DNA from: Butyriboletus loyo
Lineage: Eukaryota; Basidiomycota; Agaricomycetes; Boletales; Boletaceae
Reading direction: 5' to 3'
Length of the DNA: 64,000 bases
NCBI GenBank assembly: GCA_038093515.1
Contig: JBBPSI010000048.1
Location: 1 to 64,000 of the forward strand
A program made the position numbers and the translations under genes. Under the pieces are notes generated by a model. The model saw nothing but the letters and a program-made list of their open reading frames with translations, was not told where the DNA came from and ran no database searches. Shown piece after piece: positions 47,096 to 57,631 of this stretch (position 1 is the stretch's first letter; every line of letters begins with the position of its first letter).

Positions 47096-47192
47096 ATCAG
47101 TGAAACGGTTGGTGGTCAGAACCAACGGCTAGCAGTCTGTAGCACTCGGCTACACTCGGCTACCATCGGGAACCAGCAACTGTTTTACTGAT
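47096..47192 (+). mobile_element. 97-bp MITE, copy 3 (best preserved)
   Basis: Terminal inverted repeats are ATCAGTGAAACGGTTG (left) and CAACTGTTTTACTGAT (right), with two mismatches in 16. Flanking CTCAG on the left and CCTGAG on the right may extend the palindrome. The paralogous segment at 52622-52655 lacks the element and so acts as an empty site. No coding capacity. Confidence 0.85.
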
Positions 47193-47239
47193 GCCTGAGC
47201 AGGACAGTTTCATACGAGGTAGCGGGGTGCATAAAGAAT

Positions 47240-47910
47240 GAACGTACTAGGATTGTGAATTGAAAGCAGCTCAGACAATATTGATATGTGTCCTTCAACG
47301 TCCTGGTAACAAACGTCGATACATTAAACGTGCTATGGAAATCAGCGATGTCTTCGCCGTTCCCAATCTCAGCGACTTGACACGCTGATGTAGCAATCTA
47401 CGTGGTGTGAGCCATCACAAAGAAGAAGTGCAGAGCCAAGTAACCAACCCGTAACTTGAACTGGATGGGGGGAAGCTTGTTTGATTTGGCTCCTAGCTTG
47501 ATCCCCCGTAGAATATCCTTCACCAAGAAGGGTTCCGCAGTCAAGGGCCGTGCGATTCCGATGACTATAGATCAGGGACGGGAATCCGTCGAACCGACCG
47601 TCAGTGGAGCCCGAATTTATTGCTTCTGCCGTGGCCCGTGTTGTCCCGAAGCCTCCCGTAACTGCAATCTTCGACTGTCTCAGACGTAGCCTGAGCCGAT
47701 CTGCAAAATCAATAAAGTACGGTTGTCGTGTAGCAGAAAAAGAGTCCAATAAGCGTATCATGCGACATTCTTCCTGCACGAACGAGGCGAAGGCTCATTC
47801 TCTACGGAACAAATTGCTGTTCTAGCTGGTCCGTTCGTCCACTGATCTCAATCAATTCGATAGCAGCAGCTTCTAGCATTTTTACTGTCACGATCGACTC
47901 TTCTGGGTCC
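47240..47910 (-). pseudogene. C-terminal fragment of an OYE-type flavin oxidoreductase
   Basis: Matches the C-terminal half of the gene at 52700-54419: [57 protein letters not shown] and the tail around [15 protein letters not shown]. The N-terminal half, including the FMN-binding start and the [10 protein letters not shown] region, is missing beyond about 47910. The last residues also lose frame after TRTLKD. It is a non-functional duplicate. Confidence 0.85.
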
Positions 47911-48213
47911 GCGTGGTACGAACTCTTCCTAAAATAGTAGGTGTAGGACGCGATCTCGCAATCGGAACATTTGTGCTGGAACACCAAGAGCGGGGATGAT
48001 CGATGACGCTACACTGACGGAAGATGACGGGGAATCGACAGTAGCTAGTCGAGACTGGAGGTGCCATGGTATGACATTTCATCTGGAAAGAAGTAATGCG
48101 GCGAGGGTCTGACAAACATGGCTTGATGGCTTCGATGTGAGCGGTCATACTTTGCTATGCGTGTGATAAGCTGCCCCATAGAAGATGGGCACGAGCGAGC
48201 GCATACATCATAT

Positions 48214-48578
48214 TTAGATGATGAAATCTCCAGTTACAGAGGGCATCGGAATTGCCTTTCCGAACACAGCGGCCGAATCCCTACTGCTCTCTACCAACGC
48301 CCTGCACGACCGCGGTGAAGGTATCATCTTCTTGGCGTCGGTATCAAATCGCTCAAGAGCACCGTCAAGCTGTGTCATGTAAGTATACGCCGGTCGAGTA
48401 ACCTTTCGAAGAACAGACGAGAGCTTCTGCATGTGATGTAAGGAGAGAACGCTTGGTATACCTGAGAGCGGGAGAAGTAGAGAGAATGTGCGTATTCGAC
48501 CAGGGAGCACAAAGAGGTGATTAAATTATTGGCAATCGCATTAGCGGGTAAAGGGGAGATACGCTTAAAAATAAGCAT
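48214..48578 (-). CDS. Hypothetical small protein, 109 aa
   Basis: Two exons on the minus strand (48462-48578 and 48214-48426) joined by a short GTATAC...GCAG intron of 35 bp. The product starts MLIFKRISPLPANAIANNLI and is predicted mostly helical (SLVEYAHSLYFSRSQ, then KLSSVLRKVTRPAYTYM). Composition looks like a real, possibly coiled-coil protein, but no family is recognised, the intron is at the lower length limit and further 5' exons may be missing. Confidence 0.35.
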
Positions 48579-51500
48579 AGTGTTCTGTGTCGGGAATTGG
48601 GTGAGGGTGCTCCGCGGACGTCGGGGATGCTGCGGATGAGGGCGTTGTTGTGCATTGCTTGTGCATTTTTTGTTGTGAAATCCCTCGGAAGACGAAGACG
48701 AAGAATCTTTCCGATGCGATAGAGGGGTAACCGGTAACCGATGGTGCTGAATCAAGTGACTGCGCGCTGTGTCCTTGGTCACCGAACTGTGGTGAGGTGC
48801 GCAAGTCCGGGATACTCTTCCTTCCGCACAATGCAGGCCAGCGATTGCGACTTCCGCTCGTAAAGGAACCGTGTATTCGGTGCTGGAAGTCGTCGGGTAT
48901 CGTAGTATGATCGTCGTTGGTTGACGATTCTTCAGGAGTCTGAAGGTGGCGCTCGGGTGAGCTGGAACGGAGGGGGAGGGTCGCACGGTAGTAATCCTAA
49001 GTAGTAAGACGTGGTGGTCGTTCGAAGCGCAGGCTCAGAGCGTGTTGAGATCGGAGATAGAGGGAGATAGTTATCAATAGAGAAGACCCCGGTCAACTAC
49101 AGTCGCGATTGGACATTAACAACAGTGATGAAACTCTGCGGAACATACGACATCCCGAGAAAGAAAAAAAAAGCTATTGTTCTTGAGGGTCAGACAACGT
49201 AGACGAGACAAAAGTGCGGATCCCGTTGGAAGTGTTGCGAGACGGTTGTAACTAAGCGCAATCCTTATCCTGACGCACAGGAAGTCGGTAGATCATTTTG
49301 CTCTATAAGCGCGTGGTAGCAAAAGAGCGGACCTGGTGATTGAAACTTGCTCCATGGAGAATTCACTCCTGTCAACAGTGGCTAGACGCTCGGCACCATC
49401 CTCCCCGACTCATCGGTGAGACTTTTGTGAGTGAAACCCAAGGTTGCTCCATTGTCTAGGGAGTTGGCCAGAGCTTCCGCAAGATGTTAGTCGGCCAATG
49501 AAGTGGAGGGCGGACGCGATAGAACGCCACTCCGTCTAGTGCTCGGGAACGGAGACGTGCACCCAGCCTGAACACGGTCAGGTTCAGAGGAAAACATGTT
49601 GGATAGGAGAGACAAGTCGAGCCTATCCCAACACATAGGATTATGTAATAAACCTGGCCCTTTCGGAATCCGGCCCGCACTTTTTTGTTGTCATACACTC
49701 CCACAGTGTGAGTCAAGCACTGTGGGAACTGATCACCATCCTAGGATTCATGAACGACATAGTCTCTATGCTCATTGGCTTGGCAAATGTGGCCGACTGT
49801 GTAAGGGGCTGACTAATCACTCTCCGATGCTGTTGGTAGCCCACTCAGCACTAGGAGCTCGTTCATTTGACAGTACATGGACTCTCGACAAGTTTCGCTT
49901 GCTGATGGCATGTATGCGCTTCCTCCAAGTTCAAGGATACCGCAAAGGCTGCGCAATCCCCCCCCAGTGCTGTTCCTGACTTCGTGTTTGGCCGCCCCAC
50001 GACCACAACCTGACCTGCGCCGTCGCGCACCGTCTTCCTCCCGGTCTCAGCGAGCAGGCTCGTGGCTTTTCTGACTACCACGAGCATATTATCTTTTCCT
50101 CTAAAGAGAGCGGTGGTTTGGGTAACTACGTCGGTCATAGCTAGATGTTATCTTGGGAGTTGGGACTGACCATTGCTATCGTTGAGTGGCTGGCCGCACT
50201 ATCCACCGCCCAATCACCAACTCGCTTTCAACAGTGACGTTCTCCAGTTCCTGTTGATCGAGACCTCCCACTACCTCTTTATTCTCCTGTTCCGCATGCT
50301 TGAGATGGTCAAGACGAACCCCGAACGTGTCGGCATCCGTCAAGTAAAGTTAACCTCATGCTGTTTGCAGTTGAACTAGTTGAACTTACCATGGTGGGAC
50401 GAGGAGGAGAATATGGCGGTGGAACTGGAGGTGGGGAATAGCATGATGGAGGGTGAAGATGCCCGTCGGCCATGCGCGGGGTTGTCGTTTTGGAATGTTA
50501 AACGTTCAAGATCACAAGTGGCCATCACCTATTCACACTGTCCATGGCCAACATACAGACGACCATCAAGGATACCGATGCGCCTGGATTCGGACGGTGC
50601 ATCACGCGTGAGCTCCCCGGCGTCGTTTTCGTGACTGCTCCTTGGAAGTAGGTTTTATCCATCTCTCGCCGTCGTCGTGCTACAACCAGCCATCCGTGTC
50701 TCGTGACAAGTAATTCAATCCCTCCCGCTATTGTAGTTAGCAATGCAGTGTTGCTCAAACCCTCCTCACGAACCTCCCTGGTGACAGAACGCTTCGTCGA
50801 CCCACGTCACGGAGCTGGTGTGTCATCAGATCTCGCTCAATTCCGCACCCATCGCCTGCGCTCGCCTGCTGAAGCATAAATTGGTGAATTTTGTCTCCTG
50901 TATTGGGAACGTCGTTGGGGGGGGGGCATGCTCCACCGCATGCTTCCGTAGAGGCTGCCGGTGTTGTGCTCGAGGTATCCTCGAGTGATTCTGCACATCT
51001 CGCGATGAACCAACTTGCTGGCCTGCATTGTGGCAGTGCTAGGGTAGGCAGTTAGTCAACGGTAGCTCCCGTAGTGTTGCCAAATTGAAGTGAATCGAAG
51101 TGTATTTTAGGGGGACTTCGAAAGCGACGAAGTCACCTCGTTAATCTCTTGTGAGCGGCTACACGGGCCAAAAGCCCAGCCAATCAGAATTCACATCTAC
51201 ACGTACTCGACAGTATCAACAGGATGGACAGGGGCGAGTAGATGAGCACGTAGATCATCTTTCAAGTTGCACAGTGGCAGCAGCTACAAAATCAGTGCAC
51301 TTCGCGAAGTGAACGAGGTACAACTTCGACTCAATTCGGATGTATCGAACTCTCACGAGGTGGCTCACTTTCGAATCGAATCGACATTCCTCGAAGTTAC
51401 TTCGCCTCGACGGCAACTCTATGTAGCAGTAAGTCACCTGTGCATAGCATACCAGTCGTCCTTTACCCATTACCCACCCTGGTGCCTTCTGGTATGGGAG

Positions 51501-51834
51501 TTTCCCCCTCTTGCGCCTCTCCAGCGTATGTTCGTCCTGAAATAGATCTCAAGCACACCGTTGCAGAATTCGTAAATGCTAGGACCTTGACACGCTCAGT
51601 TGCATTTATTGCCTAGGGTATCTTCTCTTGTGAAGACGCTATGTTCAACTCGGGCCAAAGCCATCGAGGGATGTTATGTCGATGTCACTGAGGTTCCTTC
51701 GCCTCCTCAATTCATATTCAAAGCGCATATATGTATATGTGGATGAGTCCGTGTATGACGAGCTGGTGATACAATGTGTCTTTATAGTGGGCTCTGGAGT
51801 GAACGACACGTCTATCCAAGGAATTCGATGAACA
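48579..51834. other. Long gene-poor stretch
   Basis: More than 3 kb without a supportable gene. Short fragments such as 50173-50370 (with FLLIETSHYLFILLFRMLEM) look protein-like but are isolated and may be remnants. A TTCGA-rich repeat at 51074-51415 is described separately. Confidence 0.4.
51074..51415. repeat. Possible MITE, TTCGA/CGAAG-rich, GTTGCC ends
   Basis: The segment starts GTTGCCAAATTGAAGTGAAT and ends in CGAAGTTACTTCGCCTCGAC followed by GGCAAC. The ends are thus inverted (GTTGCC/GGCAAC), with imperfect similarity continuing inward over about 25 bp. Internal CGAAG and TTCGA words recur on both strands. No target duplication is convincing, so this is tentative. Confidence 0.35.
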
Positions 51835-52582
51835 GTAACGAAAGGAAAAAGACCCCCTGTGGATCAATCCCATCGTTCTGCAGGCGTTTGAAATCTTCCG
51901 ATCCTTGGCTACAGAGTCGGAGCGGGGATGATAAATCGCGTACCGTTTGCTTCATCCAGGATCATGTGAATAGAGATTGGTCCGACGGCGTACCTCGTCA
52001 TCCAACCGGCTCAAAGACATGTTAGAAGTGATCCTGATCCTGATCTTTTGATAGACCGCTGCATGTACCGCTCGCTAAATTTATCGAAGAATGCAAGGGT
52101 AACGTTGCGTCCCGTACTTTCCGCTCATGTCATATGGCAGTGTTGATCGGGACTTCGGACAAGACTGCGGAGGAACGTGCAAAGCTGCTGGAAACAACAG
52201 GCGTGCCACGGCGCTGTTTGTTCGATAAGATAACGATCTACATGAATCCGCAGTTTTCTGTGGTCAAACCGCAGTATGTACCTCACGGCCATGACCTAGG
52301 TACCGATTTTCATTTCACCTTGCTTTGTCAAGGCTCAGCAACGGAGAGCCAACGCCTTGGTGGCGTTTGATCGAATTGGACGGGGGTTGAGTTGGACCGA
52401 TTGATAGGGGAGAGCGCAATGATCTCTTGAAGGCGCATGGTCTTACCGGGGGGGGGGATTTTTCATTCTTACACGAATCATAGGACAAGGCGAAATGCGT
52501 CAGGGAATTTTATGTATCACAGGCGAAGAGTATCAGCTTCAATATGATGGCACTCTGCTCCGAATCAGAGGAAGAGTGTTAG
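51835..52582 (+). pseudogene. Broken UCH copy with an internal inversion
   Basis: Parts of the UCH gene at 45915-47038 are present: the end of exon 4 (about 51835-51856), exon 6 (about 52065-52107), most of exon 7 (about 52165-52440) and exon 8 (52483-52582, REFYVSQAKSISFNMMALCS). Exons 1-3 are missing. The piece equivalent to the exon 4-5 junction, including the catalytic Cys exon, sits at 51857-51963 in reverse complement. Small insertions break the exon 7 frame. The product cannot be functional. Confidence 0.85.
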
Positions 52583-54060
52583 GGTATTCGCACTTGGCAT
52601 TCGCTATTCTATATCGTGTACATCAGAAAGGCATAGTGGGCAAGACAGTTTCGTATGAGGCGGTCAGGTGGAAAAAAGGCGGAAAAAGGAATCGACGTGT
52701 TACAATGCACTAGGATTGTGAGCTGAAAGCAGCTCAGACATCGACGCAGGCATATCCTTCAGCATCCTGGTAATAAACGTCGATACATTTAACGTGCTAT
52801 CAAAGTCAGTGATATCTTCGCCGTTCCCAATCTCAGCGACTTGACACGCTGATGCAGCAATCTACGTGGTGTGAGCCATCACAAAGAAGAGGTGCAGAGC
52901 CAAGTAACCAACCCGTAACAACTGGATGGGGGGAAGCTTGTTTGATTTGGCCCCTAGCTTGATCCCCCGTAGAATATCCTTCACCAAGAAGGGTTCTGCA
53001 GTCAAGGGCCGTGCGATTCCGATGACTATAATTCGTAAGCATCAGTGACCGAAGGGGCGAGGATCCGTCGAACCGACCGTCAGTGGAGCCCGAGTTTATT
53101 GCTTCCGCCATGGCCCGTGTTGTCCTGAAGCCTCCCGTAACGGCAATCTTCGACTGTCTCAGATGTGGCCTGAGCCGATCTGCAAAATCAATAAAGTATG
53201 CTTCTCGTGCAGCAGAAAAAAGAGTCTGGTGTAAGCAGACATGGAGATTATATCCAATCTTGGGCATGAACAAGACGAGGCTCACTGTCTGCTGAACAGA
53301 TTTCTGTTCCTGCTGATACGTTCTTCCACTGATTTCGATCAAGTCGACAGCAGCAGCTTCCAACATTTTTGCTGTCACGATTGACTCCTCTGGGTCAATC
53401 CCGTTGGCTATAGAATCCTCACAGTTGATTTTGACAGAGATCAGGAATGTTGGATCATTCACCGCCTGTTTAATTTCGGCGATGGTTTCGAGCAATAGCC
53501 GCATGCGGTTTTCGAGACTCCCACCGTACTCATCCGTTCTGTTGTTGGCCCGTTGAGACAGAAATTGGTGGAGCAGGTAACCGTGCGCGGCGTGAAGCTG
53601 TCAGGGAATGAGTGTAGCTTCAAGCAGGGAGGAAAATTACGTCACCTGGACGCCATCAAATCCAGCGTTATGCAAGAACGAGGCCGCGTATGCGAATCGC
53701 CCGATAATATCCTTGATCCCATCCTTGGTCAAGGGCGTTGGCCTTGCGAACAGCACGCCGGAAGTCGATGGGTGCTCTATATCCGACGATGACTCCGGGT
53801 ATGGTTGTATTGTGATGGAAACCTGTCGACCAGGGTGACTCAGCTGACCAAGAACGAGGCTCCCGTACGATTTGGCAGCCCTCGCTATCTCCCTGTATTC
53901 CGCAAGGTAATCTCGAGGCAGATCCCGGTCGATAATTGCGTTTCCTACGATAATGTGGAAATGATCGAAGGACAGTGTCGGATGGAGCCATACCTGAAGC
54001 TTCTAGATGATCCTTCTTTATCTGAATATTACCCGTGACTATTATCCCTGTGAATACAAT
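51835..54060 (+). repeat. UCH-OYE segmental duplication, copy 2
   Basis: Partner of 45915-47910, in the same orientation. Here UCH is wrecked and OYE is complete apart from one apparent frameshift. The non-coding strip between the genes (52583-52700) aligns to copy 1 without the MITE. Confidence 0.85.
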
Positions 54061-54419
54061 TCAGAAATGATCATCGTTGCTGACAGTGTCGTACCTATAT
54101 CTCCCATTGCCCAAGTTTCGTAAAGCCGAACAAGCTCCTCGGTAGGCTGACCACGCCCCATCGGATCATAAGGTGAAAATGTTGAAAGGCGTTCGGACAT
54201 CGCACTCTTCATGAGCTTATTTTTTGCGGTTTTTCCGCTGAACGGGAATGTGAATGGTTGGCCCAAGGTTATGGCATGCGAGAATTCTGGGAGAGGTATG
54301 ATCGAGGGGTGTTGGATCGGCTGGTACGGATATTGGGGTACACTCCAACATAATCCTTCATCTTTATAGTCCATGTCCCCAAATGGTTCTTGGAAAGGGA
54401 ACCGCGAATGTCTAAGCAT
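52700..54419 (-). CDS. Old Yellow Enzyme-type NADH:flavin oxidoreductase (one apparent frameshift)
   Basis: Minus strand, about 470 aa. Starting [12 protein letters not shown], the chain continues with [38 protein letters not shown] and, across an intron (54054-54104), [17 protein letters not shown]. Then come [90 protein letters not shown], and after an intron [17 protein letters not shown]. The end is [11 protein letters not shown] at 52700. This is the FMN-dependent TIM-barrel family that reduces activated C=C bonds. Near 53950-53960 the frame slips by one base between PSDTVL and [11 protein letters not shown], with no splice site available. Introns near 53180-53290, 52990-53035 and 52860-52920 are less certain. 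Confidence 0.75.
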
Positions 54420-55046
54420 CCTCTGAATGTGTGACTCGACCCGCTACCATGATTAAGCGCTGCTCGGGAAAAAAGCGTGGAGAGAAATACCAACATTGAC
54501 GTTTACCCTGCGGGTGTGGGTAGTCTAATCCTCCACCCAATCTCTGCAGGGTGTGTTTCAGTACAACAGCTGAAGCGGTAGCCCAGATGTGACAGTGGAA
54601 TCAGCGCTCATCTGAGACAAGACTGGACTAGAGGTGTCGAACTCACTACGGCAATACTCGATGCACTTTGTATCGTAGAGCTTTCTTCACCAGCAGACCA
54701 AAGCCTGTAAAGAGATTATGAGACGGATCATCTGTCAGCGCCATTGATTTCGTGCAGAAGTCGACTGACTTGTTTCCGATTCAGGAACAGCGGCACGGTC
54801 GAGACTGACAAATCTATCACAAGAGAGAGTCAATGTAGTAGGTGTGGATGTAACGGCGTTGAAGGCTGGTGCGAGTCGGTTTTGCATGCTCGGCACAACT
54901 TTCGTGCGTGGCAACGACGGAAGCTGCAAACCGCCGACGATGCCATCCAAGTATATCCTAGTGAGGGATAATCGGGGGTTACTCTGCTTCTTTCGCTTAG
55001 ACCCGGAATGCGTTGAAACACAAAGGCACACTGCACTTTGGCAACT
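54420..55046. other. Gene-free stretch
   Basis: Presumed 5' flank of the OYE gene up to the hAT element. No supported gene. Confidence 0.35.
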
Positions 55047-55054
55047 GACATCGG

Positions 55055-55935
55055 TAGGGCTGAGCACGGGTATGGCTAACACCGCGGGTAACAGGTGTAG
55101 GGATACGGCGGGTACGGGTACGGTGTAGGAAATGAGGACCCGGGGCAACACCATACCCGTACCCGCGGTGTACGGCCCGGGGTGTGGCCACGGGTATACC
55201 TTACATAATTTGCTTCTTGCCAATGGGCGTCGGTGAATTTTACTTTCTGCTGCAGCGAAGTTCGTTGATTCAACATGAATCACCCCCCGAAGGTTCAATT
55301 CACTTGTGACTGCCACCTGTTGCATATCATCTCCTGAAGTTGTCGAAGGCCAGCCTGCATTCCACATAAAACCACCATTGATGCCACTGCAGCCAGCGAG
55401 ATAGTATGGGTGTTATATCTATATTTCTGTCAATTACATCCTGACGAGCACACCGTGGCAGCGCGCTGAAGACACGGCAGATGATCTTGGTGACTTCTCG
55501 ATGGCGCCCGCATCATCATCAGATGAACTTCAAGAGTATCTACGACGGCCAGTTGAGAAGGTTAAAGACGCGCTGAAGTGGTGGGTCAATAATCATCCGA
55601 CTCTACATCGTATGGCACTTGACTACCTTAGTGTACCTGGTACGTCCTGCTGTCATGACCACAATTACTAATTCTCTGTCTCCATCATCAACCCGAGCAT
55701 TCCTGTGCTTGGGCTCGTGGATACGCTGTGATCTGATTGGTTTTGACGACCTGGTGAAGATTGTGAAGTCCTCAAAGAAGGCTTATTTTGAACAATAACC
55801 CGGGGGTAGATACACCACCGTAGGTTTGCTGGCACACCGCGGGTCTGTACGGCTTACACCGTAACCGTACCCGTAAGGGTCTCGGTGTTTGGATGTTGGT
55901 TTTCCGACCCGCGGGTCCACCCGTGCTCAGCCCTA
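55055..55935 (+). mobile_element. Decayed hAT-family DNA transposon
   Basis: 881 bp bounded by a perfect 17-bp terminal inverted repeat (TAGGGCTGAGCACGGGT) and an 8-bp target duplication GACATCGG at 55047-55054 and 55936-55943. An 8-bp duplication is the hallmark of hAT elements. Subterminal CCCGCGGGT/ACCCGTACCCG words are repeated at both ends. The interior keeps the C-terminal hAT dimerisation region of a transposase at about 55500-55800 on the plus strand: DELQEYLRRPVEKVKDALKW, HRMALDYLSVP and, after a gap, AFLCLGSWIRCDLIGFDDLV. The RNase H-like catalytic part is missing, so the copy is non-autonomous. Confidence 0.92.
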
Positions 55936-55943
55936 GACATCGG

Positions 55944-56263
55944 AGGTCAAACGACTCCGACTTCTATCACCCAATGCGTAAATGGTGCCCATGTGCCTGA
56001 ATAGTTACTTGAAAAAAGTCCCTTTTCTGTCGTAAACTACCCTATGTAGGATAAAAAATCCAGTCTAAATGGCCCCTGTGCCTCCGACTGTGCAAATGCC
56101 CCGAAGTGAGGTCTCCCAAGTTCAAGACATCACGTGCGTAATAATTACCTTTTTTTAGAAGTCAAGACTCTGGCCCCAACTGACCTCGCTCATCGTCTTA
56201 AGCTTCGTCAAGGACATGGTGTTCGATCCTCATGTATGGATTCCCGCCCAGCGCTTGCTGGAG
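55944..56263. other. Intergenic region upstream of BUD32
   Basis: About 320 bp. An ATG at 56069 opens a short frame that could be an upstream ORF or a non-used start; no gene is supported. Confidence 0.3.
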
Positions 56264-57393
56264 ATGTCAAAATGGGTATCACAGGGCGCCGAGGCTGCAA
56301 GTCCTACTCTTGCCTCTCTCAGAAATATCCACGCTCATTGGCAGCCGCCCGAACTCCCACTCTTTTAGAGGGTATTCAAGACTTCTACCAGGTTCCGATC
56401 TTCGCATGATAACTGGGGCCCTCTCGAAGCCAACATCAAGGCAGGTTGTCCGTCAACCCCGGTCATGGACGACATTCTCTATAAACATCGATTCCCTAAG
56501 AAGTACCGAAATAAAGCCTTGGACGAGATGTTGACGCGGCAGCGCTTGATTGGGGAAGCTCGAAGTATAATGCGATGTTTGCGGTAAGGTTTGGTGTCAC
56601 TCGATCGTCTGTTGATTTTACCCGACTCAATCCGGCATCGGCTTCATCGTAGCGGGGGTGTGAATGTGCCTGGTATCAGGCTGGTAGATGTAGCCGAAGG
56701 CTGCCTGGGGTTGGAATTCATAGAGGGACCACCTGTACGGTACCTGATTCCAGCAGGAACCGACAAGCCACGTTTAGGACCCGTCTTCCACCCCGAAGGA
56801 GACGATGGAGAGGAATCAGACTACGAGGAGATCATCGAAAACGTCACTACTCGAGCAGCCGAATGGGGCTGTGTAAACGACATTTCCATGGGTCTGTAAC
56901 TGGCAGAGGGAAGCTTACTAGATGTTTGGTTGATCGTACCATCCGTTTCAGAAACGCTCCTGGAGAAGATTGGTGTGGAGATCGCCAAGCTCCATCTCAT
57001 TGATATCATTCATGGGGACTTGACCACGTCAAACATGTTGCTCCGTGCAACCAACAACGATCTAGTACGTCAAGGCGGCTCTATTGATACTAGCAGTTCT
57101 TGAAATGCGTCCTTCAGGTAATGATCGATTTTGGATTGTCTCATCATTCCACCCTTGTGGAAGACAAGGCGGTGGATCTTTATGTTTTGGAACGAGCTTT
57201 TGCATCGACCCACCCCGACTCTGAACCCCTATTTGCATCTATTCTCACCGCTTACGCGAATCGCATTGGGAAAGACTGGGATCAAATCAAAAAGAGACTA
57301 GATGAGGGTAAGACTGGCCACGCTAAACTGTTAGGTACTGAAATGTCGTTTTCAGTCCGTCTCCGTGGCAGAAAACGGAGTATGGTTGGCTGA
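56264..57393 (+). CDS. BUD32: Bud32/PRPK atypical kinase of the KEOPS (EKC) complex
   Basis: Six exons: 56264-56296, 56369-56583, 56653-56891, 56952-57064, 57118-57307 and 57356-57393, giving 275 aa. It starts [11 protein letters not shown] and joins RVFKTSTRF through an intron with a GC donor (GAGGCT|GCAAGT, 56297-56368). Kinase motifs are [37 protein letters not shown], the catalytic loop [10 protein letters not shown], and DFG in [12 protein letters not shown]. The tail [12 protein letters not shown] is the Bud32 signature. The protein powers N6-threonylcarbamoyladenosine (t6A37) formation on tRNA together with Kae1. Residues about 100-165 include an acidic insert ([15 protein letters not shown]) longer than usual. 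It converges on the Xaa-Pro peptidase with 238 bp between stops. Confidence 0.92.
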
Positions 57394-57631
57394 AGTTACG
57401 AGTATTGGGCACGGTATATTATCCACTTCCGCTTACGTTGAATTCGGTGATCCGAAACTGCATATCGAGTAGACGTGAACACGTTTATTGACGTTAGATT
57501 ATTCCATGACCAGCGACGAAAATCCCACCGATCTGGTATATTCATCATAGCTTTCATATGCGTTGTTGTACACATGACTTTAGTACAGAAGTGAACAGAT
57601 GCCTACCGACAACAGCAAACTGAGCCATATC

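Larger units (their letters stand above)
45915..47910 (+). repeat. UCH-OYE segmental duplication, copy 1
   Basis: This block (UCH forward, OYE reverse, 3' ends facing) is repeated at 51835-54060 about 5.5 kb downstream. In copy 1 UCH is intact and only the C-terminal part of OYE remains. The 97-bp MITE at 47096-47192 interrupts copy 1 only. Homology stops at about 47910, inside the OYE sequence. Confidence 0.85.

Noticed and set aside
49456..50758. Several 60-130 codon ORFs in the 48.6-51.8 kb gap
   Set aside because: None has conserved motifs, splice partners or a paralogue; best regarded as chance ORFs or unrecognisable remnants.
55055..55140. CCCGTACCCG/ACCCGCGGGT words taken as telomere-like or satellite DNA
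   Set aside because: They occur only in the subterminal parts of the hAT element and do not form a long tandem array.
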